From Achromobacter dolens (GTDB lineage: Bacteria > Pseudomonadota > Gammaproteobacteria > Burkholderiales > Burkholderiaceae_B): a stretch of DNA of 64,000 bases. The first letter of the stretch is position 1. Every line of letters starts with the position of its first letter. This document shows, one piece after another, positions 45,048 to 54,187 of the stretch. Below the pieces are notes generated by a model that was not told the origin of the DNA, did no database searches, and saw nothing but the letters and a program-made list of their open reading frames with translations. A program made the translations under genes and the position numbers. The stretch is from NCBI RefSeq assembly GCF_902859745.1, contig NZ_CADIJW010000017.1, forward strand, positions 1 to 64,000. The letters are read 5' to 3'.

Positions 45048-46020
45048 CGCCGCATCGCCCGGGCAGGCCGGCGGCGAGGCCGGCGCCGACGCCATCCGCG
45101 TCGAGGCGGCGCGCTGGTTCGCGCGCGCCCATTCCGGCGAGTGGGACGCCGCGCAAGAACATGCGCGCGCCGACTGGCTGGCCGCCGATCCGCGCCACGC
45201 CTATGAGTACCGCCTGCTGGAATCGATCTGGCAGGCCGCGGACGCCGTCGCGCCCGAGCGCCTGCGCGCCCTGGCCGAAGCGCCGCGCCGCGCGTCCCAT
45301 TCCGGACGGCGAGCCGCGCTGGCCTTGAGCCTGGGCGCCGCGATCCTCGCCGTCGGCGGCTGGGCGCTGTGGCCGCGCGGCGCGGGCTGGACCGAATACC
45401 AGACACAGATTGGCGAACTGCGCAGCGTGGCGCTGCCCGATGGTTCCCGCGCCGAATTGAATAGCAACAGCCATATCCGCGTGCACTTCGACGACGCCGA
45501 GCGGCGCGTGCTGCTGGTGGCGGGCGAGGCGCTGTTCTCGGTCGAGAAGAACGCCGGCCGCCCGTTCGTGGTGGACGCCGGCCTGGGCACCGCGACCGTG
45601 ACCGGCACGCGCTTCGACGTGCGCCGCGACGCGGAACAGGTGCGGGTGCTGGTGGAGTCGGGTTCGGTCAAGGTGGCCGGCGCGCACGACGCGGCGGCCG
45701 TGCCGGTCACGGCCGGGCAGGGCGTGCGCATCGGCGCGGCCGGGCAGGCCGGGGCGGTCGAGCCCGCCGACGTGGCCGCGACGCTGGCCTGGCGCGGCGG
45801 CCAGATCCGCTTCAGCAATACCGACCTCGCCACGGCGGCGCGGGAAGTATCGCGGTACCGGCAGCATCCGATCGTGCTGGGAGCCGGGGTGGCGCATCTC
45901 ACCGTGACCAGCGTGTTCCAGACCCGCGACACGGACGCCTTCCTGACGGCTTTGCCGCACATCCTGCCGGTGCAGGTGCGCCAGTTGCCCGACGGCCGCA
46001 GCGAGATTTCGGCGCGGTGA
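45034..46020 (+). CDS. FecR-like anti-sigma factor
   Basis: 328 residues. Cytoplasmic N-terminal DUF4880-type domain (ARWFARAHSGEWDAAQEHA), one membrane segment (AALALSLGAAILAVGGWALW, about residues 92-112) and a periplasmic FecR domain (GELRSVALPDGSRAELNSNS, GEALFSVEKNAGRPFVVDAG, VTGTRFDVRRD). It relays the receptor's signal to the sigma factor. Its start overlaps the sigma gene's end. The order sigma, anti-sigma, receptor matches Fec/Fpv/Bup/Hur-type surface signalling systems. Confidence 0.93.
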   Translation: MRPTDAASPGQAGGEAGADAIRVEAARWFARAHSGEWDAAQEHARADWLAADPRHAYEYRLLESIWQAADAVAPERLRALAEAPRRASHSGRRAALALSLGAAILAVGGWALWPRGAGWTEYQTQIGELRSVALPDGSRAELNSNSHIRVHFDDAERRVLLVAGEALFSVEKNAGRPFVVDAGLGTATVTGTRFDVRRDAEQVRVLVESGSVKVAGAHDAAAVPVTAGQGVRIGAAGQAGAVEPADVAATLAWRGGQIRFSNTDLATAAREVSRYRQHPIVLGAGVAHLTVTSVFQTRDTDAFLTALPHILPVQVRQLPDGRSEISAR

Positions 46021-46131
46021 CGCTGTTACAAAATAGTTCGGCCAGACATTCAGGTTTTTTTGCCGTATTGCGTCTTCTTCTTGATTCCGTGGGGCATGGG
46101 GCCCATCGATAGCGGATCAGGAGCAGAAGCT

Positions 46132-48564
46132 GTGGTTCACAAGAAAATGGGACAAGGCGCGCCGGTGGCCGCGCGCCTGACGATGGCCGCGATGGCGGCA
46201 GTGCTGGCGTTCGGTCCGGGGATGGCCGACGCGCAGGCGACGGCGCCCGTCGCCATCGACATGCCGGCGCAATCGCTCGACCAGGCGCTCAAGCGGCTGG
46301 CCGAAACGCACGGCCTGCAGATTTTCTATGCGCCCCAGACCGTGGCCGGCATGCAGGCGCCGGCACTGTCCGGGTCCATGACGCCACAACAGGCGCTGGC
46401 CGCGCTGCTGCAGGGCAAACCATTGCGGCTGCGGCAGGAAGGCTCGGCCACCATCATCGAACCCGAGGCGGCCAGCGGCGGCGCCACCGTGATGGCGCCG
46501 ATCGAGGTCAGCGCCTCGCGCACGGCCAGCAACCTGGTCAGCCCCGTGCAGCAGACCATCGTGCTGGAGCGCGACGCCTTGCAGGAACTGCGCACCGGCT
46601 CGGACAGCCTGGCCAGCGTGCTGGCCAAGACCGTGCCGGGCATGGCCGATTCCAGCCGCACCATGACCGACTACGGCCAGACGCTGCGCGGACGCGGCGT
46701 GCTGGTGCTGGTGGACGGCATCCCGTTGAACACCAACCGCGACTCTTCGCGCAATCTGGCCAACATCGACCCGGCCACCATCGAGCGCGTCGAAGTGCTG
46801 CGCGGCAGCAGCTCGATCTACGGCGCCGGGGCCACCGGCGGCATCGTCTCGATCACCACCCGGCCCGCCGGCGGCGAACCGGTGGCCGAAACCACCGTGA
46901 CCGCCGTCAGCCCGCTGAGCCGGCTGAATTCGGACGGGCTGGGCGGCCAACTGCAGCAGCATTTCGCCGGCAGCCAGGGCATGCTGGACTACGCGCTGGA
47001 CCTGGGCGCGCGCCACAACGGCGCCTCCTACGACGCGCGCGGTCGCCGCATCGCGCCCGAACCCAGCCAGGGCGATCTGTTCGACTCCAACATCTACAGC
47101 CTGGGCGGCAAGCTGGGCCTGCGGCTGGACGACAAGCAGCGCCTGCAGCTGTCGGCCAGCTACTACAACGCCGACCAGCATTCCGATTACACCTCCGATC
47201 CCTCGGTCGGGCGCCTGCCGCCGGGCACGGCGCGCGCGCTGCCGCTCGGCGGCCTGGACCTGGCCGACCAGAACCAGATCCGCAACACGCTGGTGAACCT
47301 CGAATACCAGCATCTGGACCTGCTGGGCAGCAAGGTCACGGCGCAGATGTACTACCGCGACTACTACACGCGCTTCACGCCGTTCGACGCGCGCGCCGTG
47401 GTCACGCGCGGCGGCAACGTCGACCAGGTCATGCAGAACACAAAGGTGTTCGGCAGCCGGCTGACGATCGACACGCCGCTGGGCGAGCAGTCGAAACTGC
47501 TGTGGGGCATGGACTTCAACCAGGAACGCAGCGACATGCCGATCGACGTGTTCGACGCGGCCGCCTACGACGCCAGCGGCGGCCGGGTGTTCCGCAAGAC
47601 CGGCCGCCTGACCTACATGCCCGAGCTGACCTCGCGCAGCACCGGCATCTTCGGCCAACTGGAGCACCGCTTCAACGAGCAATGGTCGGTGCAGGGCGGG
47701 GCGCGCTACGAGTACGCCACCGCCCGCTTCGGCGACTTCGTGCCCCTGTCGCAGTCGCGGGTGGCGTCGCCAGCCTCGGTACGGGGCGGCTCGGTCAGCT
47801 ACGACGCCTTCCTGTTCAACGCGGGCCTGACCTACGCGCCGATCCGCGGCCAGGAGCTGTACGCCAACTTCAGCCAGGGCTTCCAGTTGCCGGACATCGG
47901 CGTGCAGATGCGCAACGCGCGGCCGGGCTTCGACATCGGCTCGTCCGACCTGCAGCCGGTCAAGACCAATAACTACGAGCTGGGCTGGCGCGGCGGGGTG
48001 GGCAACACGACCGCGTCGCTGGCGCTGTTCTACACCACCTCCAAGCTGGGCGATGTGCAGAGCTTCAACAACGGCCTGATCCTGACGCGCACCGAAGAGC
48101 GCATCCACGGCATCGAGGCGACGGTGGACTACCTGACCGACGATGAGAAATGGGGCACGGGCGGCACGTTCACGTGGATGAAGGGACGCGAGCGGCCCGA
48201 CAACGGCCAGTGGCGCGACATGACCGGCTACCGCATTCCGCCGCTCAAGCTCACCGCGTACCTGCAGTACCGGCCCAACGAGCGCTGGAGCAACCGCATC
48301 CAGGCCAATTACTTCGGGGCCAAGGACTACCGGCTGGATGGCGTCGAGAGTTTCGGCCGCCGCGACGTGGGCAGCTACTTCACGGTGGACCTGATGAGCC
48401 GCTACCAGGTCACGCCGAAGGACACGCTGATCGTCGGGGTCGAGAACCTGTTCAACCGCGACTATTACCCGCTCTATAGCCAGTTGATGCGCACCAGCAC
48501 CAATACCAGCCGCCTGCCGGCCCCGGGCACGGTGCTGACGCTGACGTACCAGCATCGCTGGTAG
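46132..48564 (+). CDS. TonB-dependent transducer with N-terminal signalling domain (ferric siderophore type)
   Basis: 810-residue outer-membrane receptor. I choose the GTG at 46132, preceded by CAGGAG; it yields a good signal peptide (LTMAAMAAVLAFGPGMADA). The STN signalling domain follows at about 40-110 (DMPAQSLDQALKRLAETHGL, GSMTPQQALAALLQGKPLRL). Next come the plug (LAKTVPGMADSSRTMTDYG, RGVLVLVDGIPL, VEVLRGSSSIYGAGATGGIV) and the barrel ending LTYQHRW. The STN domain contacts the FecR-like protein in the periplasm. The ligand, a siderophore or related chelate, cannot be read. Bordetella has similar BfrZ/BupIR and HurIR systems. Confidence 0.92.
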   Translation: MVHKKMGQGAPVAARLTMAAMAAVLAFGPGMADAQATAPVAIDMPAQSLDQALKRLAETHGLQIFYAPQTVAGMQAPALSGSMTPQQALAALLQGKPLRLRQEGSATIIEPEAASGGATVMAPIEVSASRTASNLVSPVQQTIVLERDALQELRTGSDSLASVLAKTVPGMADSSRTMTDYGQTLRGRGVLVLVDGIPLNTNRDSSRNLANIDPATIERVEVLRGSSSIYGAGATGGIVSITTRPAGGEPVAETTVTAVSPLSRLNSDGLGGQLQQHFAGSQGMLDYALDLGARHNGASYDARGRRIAPEPSQGDLFDSNIYSLGGKLGLRLDDKQRLQLSASYYNADQHSDYTSDPSVGRLPPGTARALPLGGLDLADQNQIRNTLVNLEYQHLDLLGSKVTAQMYYRDYYTRFTPFDARAVVTRGGNVDQVMQNTKVFGSRLTIDTPLGEQSKLLWGMDFNQERSDMPIDVFDAAAYDASGGRVFRKTGRLTYMPELTSRSTGIFGQLEHRFNEQWSVQGGARYEYATARFGDFVPLSQSRVASPASVRGGSVSYDAFLFNAGLTYAPIRGQELYANFSQGFQLPDIGVQMRNARPGFDIGSSDLQPVKTNNYELGWRGGVGNTTASLALFYTTSKLGDVQSFNNGLILTRTEERIHGIEATVDYLTDDEKWGTGGTFTWMKGRERPDNGQWRDMTGYRIPPLKLTAYLQYRPNERWSNRIQANYFGAKDYRLDGVESFGRRDVGSYFTVDLMSRYQVTPKDTLIVGVENLFNRDYYPLYSQLMRTSTNTSRLPAPGTVLTLTYQHRW

Positions 48565-48580
48565 CGACCGGGAAGAGGCA

Positions 48581-48635
48581 AGGGTCAAGGGCCGTCGGCG
48601 TGTTTTAATACGCGCTTTACGAGCCCTTGAACCCT
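48581..48635 (+). terminator. Large imperfect stem-loop after the receptor gene
   Basis: AGGGTCAAGGGC (48581-48592) pairs with GCCCTTGAACCCT (48623-48635) with one bulged base and a 30-base loop that is partly self-complementary. It sits 17 bases past the receptor stop and 20 bases before the next gene. With no T run it is a terminator only if Rho-aided; it may instead act as a leader structure of the next gene. Confidence 0.45.
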
Positions 48636-48654
48636 GACACGGTTCCCCTGCCTC

Positions 48655-50328
48655 ATGTTGCGCCTGACCGAAATCATCCTGCCCCTGTCGACCTCCCAGG
48701 ACGACATCGAAAACACCCTGCGCGCCGCGGCCTGTAGCCGCCTGGGGATCGCCCCGGAAGCCCTGCGCGCGTTGACCATCTTCCGCCGCAGCTATGACGC
48801 GCGCAAGCGCAGCGCCATCACGCTGACCTATTCCGTGGATGTCGAGGTGGCCGACGAGGCCGCCGTGCTCAAGCGCGTCGCCGGGTTGCGCACCGTCATG
48901 CCGACGCCGCCCATGGAATACCAGTACGTCGGCCACGCGCCGGCCGATCTGCCCGAGAGCCGTCGCCCCGTCGTGATCGGCTTCGGCCCCTGCGGCCTGT
49001 TCGCGGCGCTGATCCTGGCCCAGATGGGGTTCCGGCCGATCATCCTGGAGCGCGGCCGGGTGGTGCGCGAGCGCACCAAGGACACCTGGGGGCTGTGGCG
49101 CAAGAACACCCTGCAACCCGAGTCGAACGTGCAGTTCGGCGAGGGCGGGGCGGGCACGTTCTCGGACGGCAAGCTCTCGACCCAGGTCAAGGACCCCAAG
49201 CATTACGGCCGCAAGGTGCTGCAGGAATTCGTCGCCGCCGATGCGCCGCCCGAGATCCTGTATGTCAGCAAGCCGCACATCGGCACCTTTCGCCTGGTCA
49301 AGATGATCGAGCAGATGCGCGCGCAGATCGCCGCGCTGGGCGGCGAGTTCCGCTTCGAGAGCCGCGTGGACGATATCGAGATCGAGGACGGCCGGGTGCG
49401 CGGCGTGCGTCTGGCGGGCGGGGAGTTTATTGCCGCCAGCCACGTGGTGCTGGCGGTGGGCCACAGCGCCCGCGACACCTTCCGCATGCTGCACAAGCGC
49501 GGGGTGTTCATGGAAGCCAAGCCGTTCTCGCTGGGGTTCCGCATCGAGCATCCGCAGTCGGTGATCGACCGCGCCCGCTTCGGTCCCAGCGCCGGCCATC
49601 CGGTGCTGGGCGCGGCCGACTACAAGCTGGTGCACCATGCCGGCAACGGCCGCGCGGTCTACAGCTTCTGCATGTGCCCGGGCGGCACCGTGGTGGCCGC
49701 CGCGTCGGAGCCCGGCGGCGTGGTCACCAATGGCATGAGTCAGTATTCGCGCAACGAGCGCAACGCCAATGCCGGCATCGTGGTCGGCATCGAGCCCAAG
49801 GACTTTCCCGGCATCGAGGACTCGCCGCTGGCGGGCATCGACTTCCAGCGCCATTGGGAAAAGCGCGCTTACGAACTGGGCGGCGGCGATTACAGCGCGC
49901 CGGCGCAGTTGGTGGGCGACTTCCTGGCGGGCCGGCCGTCGACCGCGCTGGGCAGCGTCACGCCGTCGTACAAGCCGGGCGTGACGCTCACCGACCTGTC
50001 GTCCAGCCTGCCGGACTACGCCATCGCCGCCATCCGCGAAGCCCTTCCGGCGTTCGAGCGCCAGATCAAGGGCTTTTCCATGCACGACGCGGTGCTGACC
50101 GGCGTCGAGACGCGCACCTCGTCGCCGCTGCGCATCACGCGCCGCGACGATTTCCAGAGCATGAACACCGACGGGCTGTTCCCGGCGGGCGAGGGCGCGG
50201 GCTACGCGGGCGGCATCATGTCGGCCGCCATCGACGGCATGAAGGTGGCCGAGGCGGTGGCGCTGCACCTGCTGGGCCGCGACGACATCACCGGCGGCAA
50301 TCGTCGCGGCGCCAGCGACGACTATTGA
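48655..50328 (+). CDS. FAD-dependent oxidoreductase of the COG2509 type
   Basis: 557-residue flavoprotein. The N-terminal ~95 residues form a small domain with FRRSYDARKRSAITLTYSVD. Then come the dinucleotide-binding GxGxxG-like GFGPCGLFAALILAQMGFRP (109-128), FGEGGAGTFSDGKLSTQVKD, an AVGHSARDTF motif and a C-terminal FAD site GLFPAGEGAGYAGGIMSAAI. Conserved across bacteria and often annotated as 'FAD-dependent protein'. The reaction is not known to me. It starts 90 bases after the receptor, but the function seems unrelated. A strong hairpin follows. Confidence 0.85.
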   Translation: MLRLTEIILPLSTSQDDIENTLRAAACSRLGIAPEALRALTIFRRSYDARKRSAITLTYSVDVEVADEAAVLKRVAGLRTVMPTPPMEYQYVGHAPADLPESRRPVVIGFGPCGLFAALILAQMGFRPIILERGRVVRERTKDTWGLWRKNTLQPESNVQFGEGGAGTFSDGKLSTQVKDPKHYGRKVLQEFVAADAPPEILYVSKPHIGTFRLVKMIEQMRAQIAALGGEFRFESRVDDIEIEDGRVRGVRLAGGEFIAASHVVLAVGHSARDTFRMLHKRGVFMEAKPFSLGFRIEHPQSVIDRARFGPSAGHPVLGAADYKLVHHAGNGRAVYSFCMCPGGTVVAAASEPGGVVTNGMSQYSRNERNANAGIVVGIEPKDFPGIEDSPLAGIDFQRHWEKRAYELGGGDYSAPAQLVGDFLAGRPSTALGSVTPSYKPGVTLTDLSSSLPDYAIAAIREALPAFERQIKGFSMHDAVLTGVETRTSSPLRITRRDDFQSMNTDGLFPAGEGAGYAGGIMSAAIDGMKVAEAVALHLLGRDDITGGNRRGASDDY

Positions 50329-50329
50329 T

Positions 50330-50363
50330 ACGCGCCCGGGCCGTTGGCGACCGGGCGCGTTTG
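50330..50363 (+). terminator. Hairpin terminator after the FAD oxidoreductase gene
   Basis: Perfect 10-bp stem ACGCGCCCGG/CCGGGCGCGT (50330-50339 with 50351-50360), 11-base loop, starting 2 bases after the stop. The following T run is short (TTTG). Confidence 0.65.
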
Positions 50364-50442
50364 CTGCGCCTGGCGCGGCGCATCGAGGCCGGCATGGTGA
50401 TCCTGGAGGGCGGCCGCGGCGCCGCCCATCCCTCGCCGCAGC

Positions 50443-51420
50443 TCATTCCGCCTTCATGTTGGCGCTCTTGACGATCCCGCCCAGCCGCTTGTCCTCGGCG
50501 GCGATGAAGCTGCCGAACTTCTCCACCGAGCCGGGAATCGCCTCGTAGCCCGCGTCCGCCAACTGCTGCCGGACCTTGGGCGTGGCCATGACGTCGGCGA
50601 TGGCCTGGTTCATCGCCTTGATGACGTCCTGCGGCGTGCCCTTGGGCGCATACATGCCGCCCCAGTGGGTGATGTTGATCTGGGCGAAGCCCTGTTCCGC
50701 CGTGGTGGGCGTGTCGGGCAGCAGCGGCGAGCGGTGGTCCGCCGTGGCCGCCAGCGCGCGCACCCGGCCCGAAGCGATATAGCTGCGCACCGACACCGCC
50801 GCCTCCGAGGCCGCGTCGACCTGGCCGCCCATCAGCGCGGTGGAACTCTCGGAACCGCTCTTGTAGGGCACGACCGTGACCGGCACCTTGAGCGCCTGGC
50901 CCAGCATTTCCGCGACGAAGTGGCCAGTGCTGCCGGTGCCGGCGGTGGCGAACAGGATGGGGCGCTTCTCCTTGGCGGCCTGTTGCTGCCAGTCCTTGAG
51001 CGAATGGATCTTGCTGTTGGCGCTGACGACAATGACCGAGGACGATTCGAACAGCAGTCCGACCGGCACCAGATCGCTGTCCTCATAGGGCATCTTGCTG
51101 CGCAGCAGCTTGTTGGTGATGGCGCCATTGCCGGCCACCAGGAAGGTGTAGCCATCGGCCGGGGCCTTGGCCACCATGTCCGAGCCGATGATGCCGCCCG
51201 CCCCGGGGCGGTTGTCGATGATGACGGGCTGCTTGAGATGATCGGACAGCCCGGTGGCGAAGATCCGCGTCATGTTGTCGAGCTGGCCGCCCGCCGAAAA
51301 CGGCACGACAAGTCGCACCGGCTTCTCGGGCCAGGCGGCGGCGCTCGCGGCGGACGCCGTCATCACGCCCGCCGCGAGCGCGAGGGCGTACAGGGGATGC
51401 TTGAATCGGTCGAACTTCAT
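50443..51420 (-). CDS. Bug-family tripartite tricarboxylate transporter receptor
   Basis: 325-residue periplasmic binding protein of the Bug/TctC family. Signal peptide LYALALAAGVMTASAASA, then WPEKPVRLVVPFSAGGQLDN and VIIDNRPGAGGIIGSDMVAK, the two carboxylate-binding loops, and TPQDVIKAMNQAIADV. The start at 51420 is 38 bases after the aconitase gene stop, so it is the third gene of the prpB-acn-bug operon. That links it to a tricarboxylic acid such as 2-methylcitrate, citrate or an analogue. No TctA/TctB genes are in the window. Confidence 0.92.
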   Translation of the reverse strand: MKFDRFKHPLYALALAAGVMTASAASAAAWPEKPVRLVVPFSAGGQLDNMTRIFATGLSDHLKQPVIIDNRPGAGGIIGSDMVAKAPADGYTFLVAGNGAITNKLLRSKMPYEDSDLVPVGLLFESSSVIVVSANSKIHSLKDWQQQAAKEKRPILFATAGTGSTGHFVAEMLGQALKVPVTVVPYKSGSESSTALMGGQVDAASEAAVSVRSYIASGRVRALAATADHRSPLLPDTPTTAEQGFAQINITHWGGMYAPKGTPQDVIKAMNQAIADVMATPKVRQQLADAGYEAIPGSVEKFGSFIAAEDKRLGGIVKSANMKAE

Positions 51421-51458
51421 GTTGTCTCCTTGGTAGGGCGTGAGGCGCTGCCTCATCT

Positions 51459-54128
51459 TTATGGTTGTGAAACGCGCTGCGAATCCTCCAGGGCCTGGCG
51501 CAGCACGGCGGGCAGGATGCCGCCCGCGCGCCAGATATCCATTTCGTGTTCGTTGTCCAGGCGGCAGAGCAGCGCCAGCGTGCGCGGCGCGCCAACGCCG
51601 CGGATCACGCACCGCGCCTCGCCCTGGGGCGCCAGGTCGGCCGGAATCTCGAGGTCGAACGTCTCGCTGCCGTCCAGGCCCAGCGTCAGGCGCGTGACGC
51701 CTGACGGCAACTGCAGCGGCAGGACGCCCATGTTCACCAGGTTGGAGCGGTGGATGCGCTCGAAGCTCTCGGCGATGACCGCGCGCACGCCCAGCAACCG
51801 CGTGCCTTTCGCTGCCCAGTCGCGCGACGAGCCATTGCCGTAATCCTTGCCCGCGACCACCACCACCGGCACGCCCGCGTCGCGGTAGCGCATGGCCACG
51901 TCGTAGATCGGCTGGATCTCGCCGTCGGGCTGGTGGCACGTCAGTCCGGCCGGGCCTTGTGGCAGCAGTTCGTTGACCAGCGTCGGCTGCGCGAAAGTGG
52001 CGCGCATCATCACGCGGTGGTTGCCGCGGCGCGCCAGGTAGGTGTGCAGCGCATCGGCCGGCACGCCCAGCGACAGCAGGTAACGCCCGGCGCTCGATTC
52101 GGGCGGGATCTCGTTGGCGGGCGAGATATGGTCGGTGGTGACCGAGTCGCCCAGGATGAGCAGGGCGCGCGCGCCCTCGATGCGCACCGCGCCGGTCTGC
52201 GGCGGCACGTCCAGATAGGGCGGGCGGCGCAGGTAGAGGCTGTCGGCGTCCCACGGATAGCAGGCGCCGCTGCCGCCGGGCAGGGCCTGCCAGGCCGGAT
52301 CGCCCTCGAATACGTCGCGGTAGCGTTCGGTGAACATCGCCGGCCGCAAGTAGCCTGCCACCACGGCGTCGATCTCGGCGTCGCTGGGCCACAGGTCCGC
52401 CAGCATCACGGCCGTGCCATCGGCGCGCCAGCCGACCGCTTCGCGTTGCAAGTCGCGCATGACCGTGCCGGCCAGCGCATAGGCCACCACCATCGGCGGC
52501 GACACCAGGTAATTGGCGCGCGCCAGCGGATGGACACGGCCGGGGAAATTGCGGTTGCCCGACAGCACCGCCGCCACGCGCGGCGAGCCGTCCGCAATGC
52601 GTTGCTCCACCGCCGGCGCGAGCGAGCCCGACAGCCCGGCACAGGTCGCGCAGCCATAGCCGGCGGCGTGAAAACCCACCGCGTCCAGCGCGTCCTGCAG
52701 TCCGCTGGCGCGCAGGTAGTCGGTCACCACCCGCGAGCCGGGCGTGAACGACGTCTTGGTCCACGCCGCGGGCCGCAGCCCCAGCGTCCGCGCCTTGCGC
52801 GCCAGCAGCCCGGCGGCCACCAGCAGGCGCGGATTGGAGGTGTTGGTGCAACTGGTGATCGCCGCCAACACCACCGCGCCCTGCGGCAGGTCGGCATGCT
52901 CATGGCGGGGCAGGGCGGCGGTGGCCTTGGCGAAGGTCAGCGGCACTTCCTCCAGCGGCAGGCGGTCCTGCGGCCGGCTGGGACCGGCCGCCACGCGCGT
53001 GAACTGCGACAGATCGACCTCGACCAGCCGGCTGTAGCCGGGACGTTCCTGCGTGCGCCAGAGCCCGGCGGCCTGGGCATAGCGCCGCACGCGTTCGATG
53101 TGCGCCGCGTCGCGGCCGGTGCGGGCCAGATAGGCCAGGGTTTCCTCGTCGACCGGGAAGTAGGCGCAGGTCGAGCCGTACTCGGGCGCCATGTTCGCCA
53201 GCGTGGCGCGGTCTTCCAGCGATAGCACGCCGTCCAGCGCCTCGCCGGTGAACTCGACGAACTGCGCCACCACCTTGGCCTCGCGCAGGACACGGGTCAG
53301 GTTGAGCACCAGGTCGGTGGCGGTGACGCCGGGCGCCGGCTGGTTGAACAACCGCACGCCGATGACCTCGGGCGCGCGCAACACCAGCGCGTCGCCCAGC
53401 ATCGCGGCCTCCGCCTCGATACCGCCGACGCCCCAGCCCAGCACGCCCAGGGCATTGACCATGGTGGTGTGGCTGTCGGTGCCGACCAGGGTGTCGGGAC
53501 AGGTCACCGCCGCGCCCTGCGGCGTGCGCCGCATGGTGGCCACCTCGGCCAGGTACTCGATGTTGATCTGGTGCAGGATGCCCTTGCCGGGCGGCACCAG
53601 GCGCAGATTGTCGAACGCGCCCTGGGCCCATTTGAGGAAGGTGTAGCGTTCGCGGTTCTGGCGGTATTCGCGCGCCTCGTTGGCCTGGCGCGCGCCGGCA
53701 TGGCCGCCTTCCTCGGCGATCAGCGAATGATCGACGATCAGGTCGGTGGGAATGAGGGGATTGATGCGGCGCGGGTCGCCGCCGCGCGCCTGCAGCGCAT
53801 CGCGCATGGCGGCCAGGTCGATCAGGCTGGGAATGCCGCTGACGTCCTGCGCCAGCACCCGCGTCGGATGCAGCCAGACATCGGCGGGCGCGTCCGGCGC
53901 CGGCGCGTCGGGATGATAGGCCTGCAACAGGGCCAACGCGTGCGGCCGATGGCCGTGGAGGGCACTTTCATGCCGCAACGCGTTCTCGATCAGCACGCGC
54001 GCCACGTAGGGCAGGCGGCCGGCCTGCAGGCCGTGCTCGGCGGCGAAGGCCGGCACGCTGAAATGGCGGCCATATTCCGCGTCCGGGTCATAGGCCTGCA
54101 GATAGGGATCTTGCTCGGGGGGCTGCAC
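51459..54128 (-). CDS. Aconitase A-family hydratase (candidate 2-methylcitrate/methylisocitrate isomerase)
   Basis: 889-residue iron-sulfur hydro-lyase, length as for AcnA (about 890). The three 4Fe-4S cysteines are present: C427 in ITSCTNTSNP, C493 and C496 in GYGCATCAGLSG. Catalytic-region motifs: GTDSHTTMVNALGVLGWGVG, GDSVTTDHISPANEI, and GKDYGNGSSRDWAAKGTRLL with the swivel-domain arginine and serine. AcnA normally reads CTTCIGNSG at the cluster; here it is CATCAGLSG, an unusual change. The gene lies between prpB (59 bases upstream) and a Bug receptor. In the methylcitrate cycle an aconitase supplies 2-methylisocitrate to PrpB. It also could be a plain second aconitase. Confidence 0.92.
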   Translation of the reverse strand: MQPPEQDPYLQAYDPDAEYGRHFSVPAFAAEHGLQAGRLPYVARVLIENALRHESALHGHRPHALALLQAYHPDAPAPDAPADVWLHPTRVLAQDVSGIPSLIDLAAMRDALQARGGDPRRINPLIPTDLIVDHSLIAEEGGHAGARQANEAREYRQNRERYTFLKWAQGAFDNLRLVPPGKGILHQINIEYLAEVATMRRTPQGAAVTCPDTLVGTDSHTTMVNALGVLGWGVGGIEAEAAMLGDALVLRAPEVIGVRLFNQPAPGVTATDLVLNLTRVLREAKVVAQFVEFTGEALDGVLSLEDRATLANMAPEYGSTCAYFPVDEETLAYLARTGRDAAHIERVRRYAQAAGLWRTQERPGYSRLVEVDLSQFTRVAAGPSRPQDRLPLEEVPLTFAKATAALPRHEHADLPQGAVVLAAITSCTNTSNPRLLVAAGLLARKARTLGLRPAAWTKTSFTPGSRVVTDYLRASGLQDALDAVGFHAAGYGCATCAGLSGSLAPAVEQRIADGSPRVAAVLSGNRNFPGRVHPLARANYLVSPPMVVAYALAGTVMRDLQREAVGWRADGTAVMLADLWPSDAEIDAVVAGYLRPAMFTERYRDVFEGDPAWQALPGGSGACYPWDADSLYLRRPPYLDVPPQTGAVRIEGARALLILGDSVTTDHISPANEIPPESSAGRYLLSLGVPADALHTYLARRGNHRVMMRATFAQPTLVNELLPQGPAGLTCHQPDGEIQPIYDVAMRYRDAGVPVVVVAGKDYGNGSSRDWAAKGTRLLGVRAVIAESFERIHRSNLVNMGVLPLQLPSGVTRLTLGLDGSETFDLEIPADLAPQGEARCVIRGVGAPRTLALLCRLDNEHEMDIWRAGGILPAVLRQALEDSQRVSQP

Positions 54129-54187
54129 GATGCGTTTGTCTCCGTTCCGTTGTCGCCGGGTCGGCGCCCGGCTGTCTTCAGCGCGTA

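Noticed and set aside
46117-50268. A 1383-codon open frame on the minus strand
   Set aside because: It is antisense to the TonB receptor and FAD oxidoreductase genes, both of which have clear family motifs. Its translation is Arg/Gln/Ala/His-rich with no motif; such frames are common in high-GC genomes.
51459-52851. Extension of the Bug gene frame to 802 codons
   Set aside because: The upstream part is a shadow of the aconitase gene. A signal peptide begins precisely at the ATG at 51420.
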